Positions 39,401 to 51,060 of a stretch of 64,000 bases of DNA are shown one piece after another. The translations under genes and the position numbers were made by a program. Source of the DNA: Malurus cyaneus samueli (lineage: Eukaryota; Chordata; Aves; Passeriformes; Maluridae); contig CM019218.1 of the NCBI GenBank assembly GCA_009741485.1, positions 38,335,804 through 38,399,803 of the forward strand. Direction: 5' to 3'. The notes under the pieces were generated by a model. That model did no database searches. It was given only the letters and a program-made list of their open reading frames with translations, and was not told the origin of the DNA. The stretch's first letter is position 1. Every line of letters begins with the position of its first letter.

Positions 39401-42400
39401 AAAACTAAGCTGCTTGCAGGGTCAGCAAGATCCACCTCTCTTCAGAAAAAGTGAAGCAGCATAACTCTGAGCTGGCTAACACCAACTAACACAATACAAA
39501 ATAACACAATACAACTTGGTTCAAATCTATTCTTCTGCATGCTATGGTAATTTACTCCTCCATAATGTGAAGACTTACCTTAATTAAAACATTAATGTTA
39601 TTGGTTATTTTCAAGGCAACCACTTTAATCTTGTTCTGTAAAAAAAAAAAATTGACATCACTGAGCACTTAGCAGCCAAGCTCATTTGCTGAAGTTTTAA
39701 CATTAAACTTACTGCTCTTCACAGTAAATTGCTACAGCAGTAGTGATAGTGAAAGGTGTGTATACTTCTGAGTTCTTGTCACAGCTGCTTTTAAACTTCT
39801 TATAGTTTTACACTAACTAGAGGCTTTTAATATTCCAGTGTAGTTCCCACTGGTTTTTTTCTCACTCAGTATATGAAAATTTCCCCCTCAAAATGAAGCA
39901 CAGAGCACAATTAAACCAAATACATGTGTCTGAAGAGAGCAGCTAACAGCTGGAACTAGATCATCTTCACTTGCAAAATGTAGCATCAGATAACATGCAC
40001 TTGCAATGTTAGCAGCATTACGCCCTTAATCTATTTACATACTTTAAACTGACTGCAGCCTATTAATATGGGCCAATGTTCCTTTCAGTAGGGTCAATTA
40101 GAAAAATCAAAATTCCTGAACAATTCTTACCTCCTCTGTTTTCAAAGCTTCTCCTGTTTTTCCTTGAAGTGCCAGACGAAGCTGCCGAATATATACCTGC
40201 AACCCTCGAGCAAAATACTGTAGCCTAAAACATTTAAAAACAATCCCTTAGTAAAATTTGCATAATCCTGTAGAAATAAAAGCATAAACAAAGGGAAGCC
40301 ATAATCTTATTTCTTCCCCTTTGGGAAAAATGCTCAGAATAAGTCTCCCAATAATCTGATTTATGTTTCTTCAGCATCCAGTCAATAATAATTCACACTT
40401 TCATAGAGTCACAGAGCCATAAAAGTAAGAAGAGACCTTCAGGATCATCTAGTCCAACTGTCATGCCTAAACCATACCCCCAAGTGCCAAATCCAGATGC
40501 CTCTTGAACACTTCCAGAGACAATGATCCCACCAGCTCCCTCAGAAATTTATTCCAGTGCCCAACCACACTTTCAGTGAAGTTTTTTTTTTCTAGTATCT
40601 AATCTGATTCCTGGTGCAACTTAAGGCTATTTCCTCTTGTCCTCTCACTTGAGATACAGCAGAAGAGTCTGATGCCACCTCACTACAACCTCCCATCAGG
40701 CAGTTGTAGAGGGCAGTGAGGTCCACCTTGAGCCCCCTTTTCACCAGACTGAACACCCCCTACTCCCTCAGCCACTCCTCATCAGACTTGTGCTCCAGAC
40801 CCTTCCCTAGCTCCTTGTCCTTTCTGAACATGCTCCAGCACCTCCATGTCCTTTTTGAAGTGAGTGGCAGAAAACTGGACACAGCACTTGAGGTGAAGCC
40901 TCACCATTGCTGAGTACAGTGGGACAATCCGGTGCTGCTGGCCACATTATTGTTGATACAGCACCTTGGCCACCTGGGCACACTGCTGACTCATACCCAG
41001 CTGGCTGTCAACCAACACCCCCAAGCCCCTTTCTGCTGATCAGTTCTCATGCCACTCCTCACCAAGGCTGTAGTGCTACATGGGGTTGTTAAAGCCCAAC
41101 TGCAGGACCCAGCAATCCACCTTATTATTGTCATTCAGCTGTCCTCAGCCCACTGATCCAGCCTGTCCAAACCCTTCTGCAGAGCCCTCCTACTCTTCAG
41201 CTGATCACCACTACCACGCAAACTTATTGAGGATGCAATCAATCTCCTCATCTAAATCATAGATAAAGATGTTACACAGGATGGGCCCCAAAACTGAGCC
41301 CTGGGGAAGTCCACTAACAATTCCTAACAAGCGCTTTGTAACAGAACATTAACATTTGCCTTATTTTAAATCATTACCTGATTTTAAAATCTTTCAATTT
41401 CTCAGCATTCAGCTTGGCTGTGAGGAAGTCTGGAAGTTTGCGACCCAGCTGATGAAAGCTATACAATAAACACTCTACATAACTGAACTGCAACTTGGGC
41501 TCTTCATTGCCAGCATTTTCCCCATTTTCTGCTTCCTCTGGAGGAAGGGGCATATACTCCTGAAGTACAGAAAGGAAAACAAATGCATGAGACATACATT
41601 TATGCTGACTGACTGCTCTTCTACAGTGTTTGAACCGGATAGTTTATCTGTATGGAAAGAATCCACTATCTCTATACTAATGTGATGAATAAAGTCCGGG
41701 TGCAGATGGTTTGCCTACACTTCTGTGACTCAGAGAAAATACTGTGGAGGCACTACTACCACAGGAAGCAACAATGTTCAGAAGCACCAATGCTTCTGAA
41801 ATAGTGCTGAGTAAGATTGTCAGTGCAGATATAGCTTTTAATGGGAACAACATGAGTCTCATGACTGTGAAATTTAAAAAGTGGAAACATGAGGCTAGTG
41901 GATTAAAAACATTATTCAGGTAACAGCTCTCGATCTACAAAGGCTTTAAATTGCAAAATTATGTTCGACCTTCTATCAGTGGACAGAGTTCTCTGAAACA
42001 GCCACTTTAGAAAAAGGATAAAGAGATGAAATCATAAAAATAACTTGTTTTGATGAAAACTTAATTTAAGTGTTTTACATGAACAAAAATGGAACTAGTC
42101 TTACCAGTAATTTATCAAACAGTTTCTTCAAGTTTGATTCAAGCTTTTCCATATCACCACAAAATGAACTCATTTCAGCAAGAAGCTTCAAAACCTACAC
42201 GTAACGATAGCCAGGTTTTTGTGTGTTAACTGAAGGCAGACAAGCTTAACATTCACCCTAAAATCAATTATCACATCACTACAGCGGCACAGTACAGGTT
42301 AACTATTACAATTAAACCCCTCCCAAATGTCAGGAAGGAATACAAGGAAGAATATGCCTGATTTGTTTTTCACGTACTTAAGAAGAATCACAGGTTTGTT

Positions 42401-45400
42401 TGTCTAATCCCAACAAGCATTAGTCAACAAGTAAACAAAACTTAATCTCCCACATCTGCAACACAGCTCAACTTCAACTGAGAGCTACAGAGATCTAACT
42501 GAAGCTGCAGCACTGATTAATGTAAACAAAATTACAGACATTAAGCCACTCCCTTAGGAGGCTAAATTAGCACAAACTATGCAACCATCATTTCAGTAAA
42601 TGCTATGTGCTTAAAAAAAATTGAGAGTAATATAAAAATGATTACACTGATCTACTTATTCTACCTTGCTTCAAAAGCTTGGGACAGATGACACATGCTT
42701 TGAAAGGCAATGCTCAGTCATGCCTCAATAAAGCAAGTATTTTTTCTAGCACAGCTACTTTTCCTACAAGCCAAGAAATGACAACTACTTAAAGAAAGAT
42801 GTTGCAATTTTTAAAGAAGCTGTCTTCATCTAGGATGGTAATTTTTTACTATTTGAAAGATGTTTTAGTTTTGGCTTACCTCTAACTGGATATCAAGACC
42901 CTCCACTAGAGTAGTCAAAGAGCTGAGGTTTGGCAGAACATGCTCACAGAAATAAGTAACAAATTTTGTGGAATGAACATTTTTCTGAAAAAAAAACCAC
43001 AAACAAACCATCACACATTATTCATGCTACTCTTGTGTCTGAAGGAGGTAATGTTTTTCTCCCATCTCCCCCCAACCATTATAAATGCCTACCTCACAAC
43101 TGTACCTTAAAGCTTTATTGAACTTCCCTCTTACTCCTAAGACACAGACCCCCTTGCAGGTAGCCTAAATTAAGAGGCTGTCTGCAGCAGCAGCTGAAAA
43201 GATTGCTTGCAACCCTAGAACAGGCCTTTAAGTGTTGCAATTGCCTGATACTAGACTTGGAATAATCAAATTCATACAAAATAATGTGAGAACCTTGTCA
43301 TAATTCGCTGTAACATCTTAAATGTTGAAATGCTGTAACATCTTGAAATGAGAAGAGCAAAACACAAAGTATCTTTGCATTTGGAGGCTTTAGGGATGTT
43401 TTCCATCATTTGGATACATTAGAATTGAAGGTAGAGTCATACTGATTTGTGGTCTTTAAACATAATAATCATTGGGAACACCAAAGCCAAGCAGGCATTA
43501 ACTTTCCAAAATAGTCCTCATGCAAAGCAAACCAATACATACTGAGAACAGTGGCACTGCCTGCCGAGTGCACTGCAGAAGTCTGTCCACACAATCCGTA
43601 TCTGATGGATTGAATGTTTGTTCCAGGTCAGCTTGTTCAGCTACCAGCTCCACCAGTTGTTGCCTCCCACTGACTGTCTGTAAGCTTTTTAATCCAGACA
43701 ATATTTTCATGAACAGAACAAATTCCTCGCCTGTCACATCTTCCAGAACCTAAACAGAAAAACAGAAAACATATTTTTGTGGCGGTAATTCGCAAACTTC
43801 CGAATCAAACCTGCCGGTTTTGAAAAGTTAAGTAAGCAAACATTTAGCATTTAGTTATTTAACACCACAAGTTTGAAGGAATATATGAAAACATTTAGTA
43901 TAATTGAATGTGCCTACAAATTAAAGCAACTGTCAAGTTGTGCATAAGAAACTTCTTTTAAACTCTAAAGAACAAATTTCTATCTAACAAAAATCAAATG
44001 CTTCAGGCAGAACAAATGTTAAACTAATGTTAAACTGAACTAAATGTGAAACTGAAAAGCATCTACTCATTACTGGTTGTTTTAAAACTTATTGCATCTT
44101 TCTCAGCCTAGCGAATGCATGGAAATTTTATAAAATTCCACAAAGACAAATGAAAACTCCTGCACCTGGGATGAACCAACTTCCCTGCATCAGCACGTAC
44201 AGGGGACTGACTGCCTGGGGAAACACTGCTGAGAAGATTGAGGGCTCTGGGGGACAGCAGGCTAAACACAAACGACAACAGCATTCATTGGGTGATGAAC
44301 AATGCTCTAGGCTGTGACAAGAGCACAGACTAAGAGAAGCAAAGACGTAGAGGATTGTCCTTGGCTGTGCTCTCATCCAACCAAATCTGGAATAGTGCAC
44401 ATAGTGTTGTGCTCTCCTGTATGAGGAAGTGGTTCATAAGCTTTGGGAAGCCAAATTAACAAGGTGATCAGTGTCAAGAGCACATGACCTGTGAGGAGAA
44501 CCTAAAGCAATCCACCTTTTCCAGCCTGAAAGAAGAGAGCTGTATGTGAGTGTGGCAAACTAACACTAACCTTCCAACACTACACATCAAGTTACCAAGC
44601 ATATCAGCCAGGTTCTTTGATGAGGTGGACAAGGTGGGAATGAAAAAATGCCAAAAAATTAAAATGGGAGGTTTCAGCTGGATAGAGGATAAAGAAAATC
44701 TGTTGAGGCTACGAAACATTGAAGATGGTTGCCCAGAGCATATAGGAACTCTCCTTCCCTAGAGGTTTTCAAGACCCAAATGGAAAAAGCACCAAGAAGA
44801 CTGATCAGAATTCAGCTGAGCATGATTCACCAAGCTGATCAATTTCTCAAAAACCCTTTCCCATGTGCATGAATCTACAATTCCAAACATTAGAAGAAAA
44901 AATTAGAAAAGCCATAATTTTAACATTACCACAAAAAATTGCTGCAAACTTTGGAGTGTATCAGAATAGGTAAGTACAAGACTGCATTAGTACAATGCTC
45001 AGACCTCCAAAGCAACACCAATGATAAGGGATGGTTTAACAATACTTGAGTTTGTACTGAAATCGGACACTCACCTTCTTTGATTCAGTCAATATGAACT
45101 CTTCCACCTCCTTTGTCATCACTTCCTCGGGTAAGGTTTTCAGTTTTGTAGAAAGAAACTTAATGGCTCTCTCTCTCACAATATCCTCTCCCTGAAGAAT
45201 TTGACTGAATAAACCTCCCAAAGTCCCTGAATGGAGAATATATCAGGTAACAGAAATAATTGTAGAATTATTTTTGAAGTTATGACCTGGACTTTCCAGG
45301 CAGAAGGAAGAAGTTTTTTCTTTTAAGATTCCATGACACATTTCAAAATAACTGTTATTCTAAATTTTAAGAAAAAAACACCATTTTCATGTATCCTGAC

Positions 45401-48400
45401 ATAAATGCCACACTCTTTTATAAGTGTGCATAATTCAGATCCATAGTTAATTTCAGTATTGTTTGTAGAACCAATTAGTGTGTGTCTCACTTTTGCACTG
45501 TACTAAGAAGACACAAAATTGAGTCCTCATCCTACTAGACATTGGGAAATATCAATAAAAGTCATGTATAGACAACTGTGTCCTTTACCTTTAGCATCCA
45601 TCTTAAATATACTGAGCAAGGCATTGTTCACCAAATTGAATTCTGCAGAATCATCTGGAGAGAGAAAAAAAATTGATATACATACACTTGAAATGCAAAG
45701 GTAAGAGAAGAAAAACAAAGATTGCTAATACTCCACAAATATTCTGTCCTCAGAATTTAGCTATAAACATAACCTATTTTTTAAAAAAACATTAGACTGA
45801 GGAAGTTCAAAGCCATGATTATAAATGCTGGAAACAAAATAAAAAGCTGTTTGCCACTTTAGTCTCCCTGTCAAAACTTAAACCTTTACAAACTTGATAG
45901 AACTGAATACCTGCAGAAAAATTACTAACCAATATATTTAGTTATTTTAAGAAACAGCTGAATAAAGAAACTGACCTTCATTAAATTAATGTAAAATATA
46001 TAGTTATTTATTTTTAAACTCCTTATTTATTGACAGTATTTCTAGGTGGCAGGAATTTCCCTCTTGAACTGAATGGAGAAATGCATGTCTCAAAAAACCC
46101 AACCCAAAACCTATCTTCTGACAAGCCTAGAGACATAATCATGCAGTTTTAATAGGAGTTTGAACCCCTTATATTTAGTACTCTATAATTTACTGTGATT
46201 AAATGTATATTAAATTCAGAATTTAACCCCCAAAATATTTATTTTGCATCAAAAATGCACTGTATGGAACAAAATATCCTTAGGCTTTCTCAGGTTCTGG
46301 AGCCTGGATCAGAAATTCAGTAACTCCTTTTTAGAAAGCAATTTGCTGCAGTCCATAACTGGAAGGTTCTTCCCTTTGCCTTTTTCTACAGATGCTTTCA
46401 GAGAACTTCAATGAAAAAAATTGCTTAAATTAGAAGAAAGATTTTCAGTTTAGAATAATTAGTGACCTTTCAGCAAAAGCAGCAGCTTAACTGTATAGCA
46501 AATATAAAGCAGGCAAAAAAACNAAAAGAAAGATTTTCAGTTTAGAATAATTAGTGACCTTTCAGCAAAAGCAGCAGCTTAACTGTATAGCAAATATAAA
46601 GCAGGCAAAAAAACCCCAAAAAAACAAAAGGACATGAACAGCACTGGGATAAATTATGAATCAATGGAAAACACTTCACAGAACTAAAACTGTGTATATA
46701 TTTAGGTATGCCATGAGGAGATCAGCTAGGATGTGTCTCCTACCTGACTGTAGAAGTTGGGTTAGTATGTCTGCTACCCGAGGAAGATTGTCTCCAGTGG
46801 CAAACTGAGGTAATTCCTTGATTGCTTGTCGTCGGATCTGTCGAAATTGTAAATATCATAAAAATTAAAAAATTTTCAAAAATAACATAACACCCCAAAT
46901 CCCCCTATTTTGACAGATTTATGAAGAAAATAATGTACTATTCTTAGATCTAGGCAGCACTGGAGAAAAATCAAACTCAAACAGTTCACAAAATCTTTCA
47001 TATGATCAACACAATAAAAGCTAGAATGTGTTATTATGGAGTTTCATTTGCTAACAGGAAGGATAGTTCCACAGTTGTGCATATGGCAGGGATAAACTCT
47101 AGGGTTTGTTCCCAGTGCTGAAAAAAATCCTGGAATAATCTGTCCAAATCACTTAAAACCTAATAAACAAAGATGCTCCAAAGGTACAGCTTCTACCAAT
47201 ACCACAGAAGCAGCATGAAGCACCTCAAAATGTCTTCAAGAATAACAGTGAAAAACACATCCCCGTGGTTCTCAGGTGCAAACCAGATTTTGTTTCCCAG
47301 CAGGATTTATCAGAATCAATTACCACAAAGTGCTTTTTGATAGGAAAACATGTTAATGATATTAAAAAAAAGATTGAAGTTTCTTTCTACAGGGCTACTT
47401 CCTTTATCAACAGTGGGAGAAAAAAAATAGATAAATGAAAACTAACACATGTTTCTAAACCATCACACAATGAATTAACTGCAGGAGTACAATTTATGTT
47501 TTGCTAAGAACAACCCTCCCCACTCAAAAGACCTTGCCAATTAAACAAAAAGAAAAAATAGTAGCAAAATATAAATTCAAAGTATCAACTTGCTACAAGG
47601 TTCTTATGCTTACAGAAACATCTTCATCCTCACAGAGGTCCAACTGTGCATTGATAGCCGAGTCAGCAAGCTCAGGAAAATGCTTGAAAAACTTAGGAAT
47701 AAACTGGGCTGCAAGTCTCTTCTCCTTGGCACCTCCTTTCACACCATCCAAGATCACCTGGTAAGCATCCTTATGCTGAAAGAGAAAAACCGGAATACAT
47801 ACTGGAAAAATGGTGGCTTCTTCTCAAGACAAGGTTAGCTTTGTTGCAGTTAGCTGTGTGTCAGAAGTGTGCAGAAGTCAGTTACTAGGATACTAGAGGA
47901 AATCAGGACCTTCTAAGACTAATTTTCCTCATGGTTGTGAAAAAATCCTTTAGATAGCCTATCCTACTTTCAACAGCAACAATGATAGCACAGGACACTT
48001 TCTTTGCTTTATTTACATTCAGTTTCCCAAAGCCACATGAATGATCCCCCCTACTCCACATAAAAGTTCTCCATACTGAATACAGATACTAACTTACAAA
48101 GCAGGGCACTGCATTAATATCCTCTGAAGCAAATTGCATTTTAAAATTTTGTGCCACTGCTCCTGAAGCACTCCCTACAGCTTGTTGATAGCTCTCTGTG
48201 TTGCCAGAATCTGGAATGGGACATAGGTCTGGATGAAAAATAACCAACGAAAGAATCAGTTGCCTGTCAGCTGAACCACATCACCCTCCAGTTTACTCTG
48301 TAGCTGGGCCAACGGAGAGCACTCAGCAGCAAAGGCAGGAATGAGCCAGCACAAACTAGCAAAGAAAACACACACTGTTGTAGACACAGGTTCTCAGGCT

Positions 48401-50752
48401 GCACGTTAAGAACTTCTTTGGTAGAACACGTAACATGAAACGTAATACATATGAAAACATACAGCAGTGAAGCAGAGTAGCCTGTGCTCCCTGCATTAGT
48501 GTTCCTGCATGCTAAGGACTCCTACCATTTAGGCAAAATACAGTTCAGGCAGGAGTTAGTTTCACCTGTATGTGGCAGCACGGAATGCTCTAAAAAAACC
48601 ACAGGCAACTACAGAAGCAGTGTGATCCTTCAGTTTTGTACATTTTGCTCCCATCTGTAACAAAGCTGGAGACAATGCCCAGACACTTTGTTTTCTGTAA
48701 CTGTTAACTGACCAATCATCCATTAACTTCTCCAGGTTAGTTCTTGAATCAATTCATACTCTGTAGTGCCCCGTGACAAGTTTCACAATGTGTTATGAAG
48801 AAATGGTTGTCTTCCTCTTTATTTTCAGCCTGCTTCCTAACAGCTTTCCAATTTCTCATCTTCATTCCATTCATGAAGTGGACTCTTCATACCTGAGCCC
48901 CTTTCTCAAGCAAAACACTTTTACAAGGTCAATACTTCCAGTCTTTTAAACTACTTCTTTTGATGTCATAGTTTTGGTAGTCCCCTGGCCCACGTTCAAT
49001 GTGTCTTTTTCTGAGATGAGGGACCGTGACTTTTTGCAGTGAGAGACCACATTTGTAAGGTTGTTAAGAGATAATAAAGCAGTAAGTGGAATAAAACTGA
49101 CGAATAGGGAACAATTACTTATGGCTTCTCAGAATGCAAAAATTGGAGACACTAAGTAAGATTATGAAATGACGAATTCAAAAATGTAACCCCTTCACAG
49201 AGGTTAATGAAATAATGAAACGTGTTACCACAGAACCTTTATATGCCAGAAACACATTCAGTTCAACAAAACATATGAAGAGTTCACTGAAGAACAACCT
49301 CGCAAGCTTATTACAGACACTACCTCTGGCTCTGGGAACCCAAAAGCTGGAGAGGGACAAAGAAAGGTAAGTTTAAGGAAATCATCATTCTATCCTTACC
49401 CTTGGAGGCTCTTACACATCTAACCTTTCCCAGGCTGCATTTCCTAACCATGCTGGAGTTTTGCTTTACCTAAGATGGCCATTCCTTCCTCACAAAAGGA
49501 ATGTGAGTGTCACAATAATCAAAGTGATGGTGAACCGCGCATTTCTAAAGTGGCAGGGTAACAGCACATTTTACTCTTCACCTCTCCCTACGATTCACAC
49601 ACGTTTGCAATCACAGTTCCCTACGATTTGCACTTCGTTTTTGGTTCTGATGTGATGTTTTTGTTGGACTATCTGCAAGGCTGCCTTGTTTCACTACGGT
49701 ATAACTACACAAGAGAAGTGAATGAACTTAAAATTTAAAAAAAGTCACTAATCCTCTGCCCCCAACCAACCATCAAATTATTTGTTCTCTTAAAGAACTT
49801 TCTAAGTGACCTTATATACCAGCATCTAGTTTAAAATCCACGGTTAGATACAGATATGGCTAAGTTATTTTCCTACTTACAGACATTATGACCAAAAGAA
49901 AATAAAGAAAAAGAATAAAAAAAAGGAAAAAAAGTATCTGCTGTTTTTTCAGGGGGCCATTTGGGAAAATGAGGGTCTAATGCAATTCCAAAACTAGTTT
50001 TAACTAACCATAACATTTTCTATTAGTAATATACTACGCCACTGTCTTTTCTTGAATAATTCAGCAATGGTATAAACAAATGGCAAATCTTGCCAGGATT
50101 TTACAGAAAAAACCTTCCATTCGTGACAGTCGACTTATGTTCTTGCCTCAAGGAAGAAAAAAACAAGGGGCTACAAGCAGCTTTCAAACCATAACAGACT
50201 TCACCTTCCCCCAGAAAACCTTTTAGCAAGTCAGCCTGCCAGAAGCCCTCCGGATCTGCATGTGCGCCCGATCAGATCCGGGTGGCCACCGGATCAAAGA
50301 CTTCAAGGCCTGAATTCGTCAGGCAAATCTCCCCGTCCTCATGCAAAACGCAGCCTGACTCTAGCTAAGAATCCAGTAGCGACGCCACATTTAAAGGAGA
50401 GCTATCGATACGACGCGACGCTGCAAAAGCGACAGGAGCTGCTGCCGTCCTTGCAGATCCGCAGGCGCGACGCTCACCTCCACCGGCCCAGCGCCGCAGC
50501 GGCTCTGCGGAAACCCACCCCAAGCACAGCCCCGGGGGCTCGCCGGCTGTGCGGCGAGGCGAGCAGCCCCTTTTGACCCCATTTCGACCTGCCCGCCCGC
50601 CCTGTCTCGGCCCGGAACTCCCGGTGGCGACACTACGCAAGCCCGAGGCCTAGCGAGGCCTTGCAGGCCGCACCACGCCGCACCTGGCCCGCCGTCTCCG
50701 TGGCGTCCGCCAGAATGCCGTAGTTGCGGTAGAGCTCCTCCACAGTCGGCAT
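36392..50752 (-). CDS. API5: API5, apoptosis inhibitor 5 (complete, 14 coding exons, 523 aa)
   Basis: Fourteen minus-strand exons give 1572 coding bases, 523 residues plus stop, against about 524 in human. The protein starts [18 protein letters not shown] and is HEAT/ARM-like through most of its length. Visible motifs are LTQLL (LxxLL, 102-106), Lys251 (the acetylated residue known in human API5), a leucine zipper with L370, L377, L384 and L391, a bipartite nuclear signal (KR at 454-455, KK at 467-468, KR at 474-475) and an RGG-type tail (498-521). By known biology it is a nuclear anti-apoptotic scaffold that binds Acinus and FGF2 and opposes E2F1-driven death. It lies upstream of TTC17 in tandem. 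Every exon junction keeps frame and all introns are GT-AG. Confidence 0.98.
36472..38477 (-). other. API5: API5 introns 13 and 12
   Basis: Intron 13 (36472-37998) and intron 12 (38136-38477) hold no repeat I recognise. A 125-codon plus-strand ORF at 37422-37799 has no visible domain and is likely chance. Confidence 0.7.
37999..38135 (-). CDS. API5: API5 exon 13 (nuclear localisation signal)
   Basis: 137 bp, residues 452-497. It encodes [40 protein letters not shown] and LGSFSY. Basic pairs at 454-455, 467-468 and 474-475 form the known bipartite signal. Acceptor tgtcag, donor gtaagt. Confidence 0.97.
38478..38554 (-). CDS. API5: API5 exon 12
   Basis: 77 bp, residues 427-451 plus two bases. 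It encodes [20 protein letters not shown] and then QKADA. Acceptor tcctag, donor gtaaga. Confidence 0.96.
38790..38960 (-). mobile_element. CR1 LINE 3' fragment in API5 intron 11
   Basis: The plus strand reads 'cagaatcacagagtag', 'ttaggttggaaggga', 'gcagggacatcttcc' and 'atcaggttgctcaga', the complement of the CR1 3' end. It is short and 5' truncated. The DNA from 39060 to 39500 next to it is unresolved and might be another old element. Confidence 0.85.
39579..39635 (-). CDS. API5: API5 exon 11
   Basis: 57 bp, 19 codons, phase 0, residues 408-426, [19 protein letters not shown]. Acceptor tttacag, donor gtaagt. Confidence 0.97.
40131..40224 (-). CDS. API5: API5 exon 10 (leucine zipper)
   Basis: 94 bp, residues 376-407. 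It encodes [20 protein letters not shown] and [12 protein letters not shown], carrying zipper leucines 377, 384 and 391. Acceptor ttttag, donor gtaaga. Confidence 0.97.
40398..41330 (-). mobile_element. CR1 LINE copy in API5 intron 9
   Basis: The longest antisense-to-plus CR1 here, about 930 bp, inserted in the same direction as API5. Its 3' end is at 'tcatagagtcacagagcc', and the body includes 'catctagtccaactg' and the internal 'gataaagatgttacac' ... 'ctgagccctggggaa' block. Plus-strand ORFs across it are shadows. No target duplication was identified. Confidence 0.9.
41378..41559 (-). CDS. API5: API5 exon 9
   Basis: 182 bp, residues 316-375 plus two bases. It encodes [20 protein letters not shown] (an acidic loop), then [20 protein letters not shown] and the start of the leucine zipper. 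Donor gtaatg. A minus-strand CR1 lies about 50 bp beyond the donor. Confidence 0.97.
42105..42194 (-). CDS. API5: API5 exon 8
   Basis: 90 bp, 30 codons, residues 286-315. It encodes [20 protein letters not shown] and [10 protein letters not shown]. Acceptor gtgtag, donor gtaaga. Confidence 0.97.
42880..42984 (-). CDS. API5: API5 exon 7 (Lys251)
   Basis: 105 bp, 35 codons, residues 251-285. It encodes [20 protein letters not shown] and then [15 protein letters not shown]. The first residue is Lys251, the acetylation site reported for human API5. Acceptor tttcag, donor gtaagc. Confidence 0.97.
43543..43749 (-). CDS. API5: API5 exon 6
   Basis: 207 bp, 69 codons, phase 0, residues 182-250. It encodes [40 protein letters not shown] and so on to QAVPLFS. 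Acceptor tttag, donor gtatgt. Confidence 0.97.
44140..44830 (+). mobile_element. Degenerate CR1 LINE fragment in API5 intron 5
   Basis: A plus-strand, strongly decayed CR1 segment. Recognisable pieces are 'actcctgcacctggga' near the start, 'catccaaccaaatctgg' in the middle, and 'ggttgcccagagca' with 'agaggttttcaagac' near the end. It is opposite in direction to API5. Confidence 0.7.
45075..45226 (-). CDS. API5: API5 exon 5
   Basis: 152 bp, residues 131-181. It encodes [40 protein letters not shown] and [10 protein letters not shown]. Acceptor attcag, donor gtgagt. Confidence 0.97.
45589..45654 (-). CDS. API5: API5 exon 4
   Basis: 66 bp, residues 109-130. It encodes [20 protein letters not shown] and then AK, with the final Gly codon split into exon 5. 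Acceptor ctccag, donor gtaaag. Confidence 0.97.
46434..46614. repeat. 89-bp exact direct duplication flanking a single N
   Basis: 46434-46522 and 46526-46614 are identical over 89 bases at an offset of 92, separated by 'naa' with the only N in the window at 46523. It lies in API5 intron 3 and looks like an overlapping contig join rather than a biological tandem repeat. Confidence 0.95.
46744..46837 (-). CDS. API5: API5 exon 3 (LxxLL motif)
   Basis: 94 bp, residues 78-108 plus one base. It encodes [20 protein letters not shown] and [11 protein letters not shown]. The LTQLL motif is at residues 102-106. Acceptor cgacag, donor gtagga. Confidence 0.97.
47614..47775 (-). CDS. API5: API5 exon 2
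   Basis: 162 bp, 54 codons, phase 0, residues 24-77. It encodes [20 protein letters not shown] and [20 protein letters not shown], the first HEAT-like helices. Acceptor tttcag, donor gtaagc. Confidence 0.97.
48098..48228 (-). other. Candidate cryptic or poison exon in API5 intron 1
   Basis: 131 bp bounded by a good acceptor (ttattttcatccag) and donor (gtaagt). Spliced after exon 1 in phase 0 it meets a stop codon at its 18th codon, so inclusion would truncate API5. One other frame is open throughout ([20 protein letters not shown] and onward) and would enter exon 2 in frame. No transcript evidence is available. Confidence 0.3.
50684..50752 (-). CDS. API5: API5 exon 1 (coding part)
   Basis: 69 bp, 23 codons: [20 protein letters not shown] then AGQ. 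The ATG at 50752 has G at -3 (gccATGC). Donor gtgcgg, phase 0. It lies in the CpG island. Confidence 0.97.
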
Positions 50753-50936
50753 GGCGCGGGGGGAAGGGGCAGAGCCGCCGAGACACCGAGCCGCCGCTGA
50801 CGCCGCCGCCCCCGCTCCGGCCGCGCTCCGCTCGGGCCGCGTCGTCAGCACCAGCGAGGCGCCGTCCAGAGCGGCCGCGCGCCGCCTCCTGCGCACCGCC
50901 CCTCGCGGCGGGAGGTGGCACTGCAGGGCGGGACGA

Positions 50937-51060
50937 ACTGCGGGAGCGGGGCGGGAGCGGGGCGGGATCGGTGCCGCGGGGCTCAAACTGCGGGAGTGGG
51001 GCGGGAGCGGGGCGGGATCGGTGCCGCGGGGCTCAAACTGCGGAACTGCGGGGCGGGATC
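50937..51060. repeat. 50-bp GC-box tandem repeat in the API5 promoter
   Basis: Unit 50937-50986 is repeated at 50987-51036 with one mismatch (agcggg versus agtggg), followed by a decayed partial third copy. Each unit carries two GGGGCGGGA-type Sp1 sites. It lies 185-310 bp upstream of the API5 start codon. Confidence 0.92.

Larger units (their letters stand above)
41560..46743 (-). other. API5: API5 introns 8 to 3 (between-exon DNA)
   Basis: Introns of 0.36 to 1.3 kb. Apart from the CR1 in intron 5 and the duplicated block in intron 3 (46434-46614), they show no nameable features. Confidence 0.7.
46838..50683 (-). other. API5: API5 introns 2 and 1
   Basis: Intron 2 (46838-47613) is featureless. 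Intron 1 (47776-50683) holds a candidate cryptic exon at 48098-48228, an A-rich tract near 49895-49935 and, from about 50250, the CpG island. No transposon was recognised. Confidence 0.7.
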
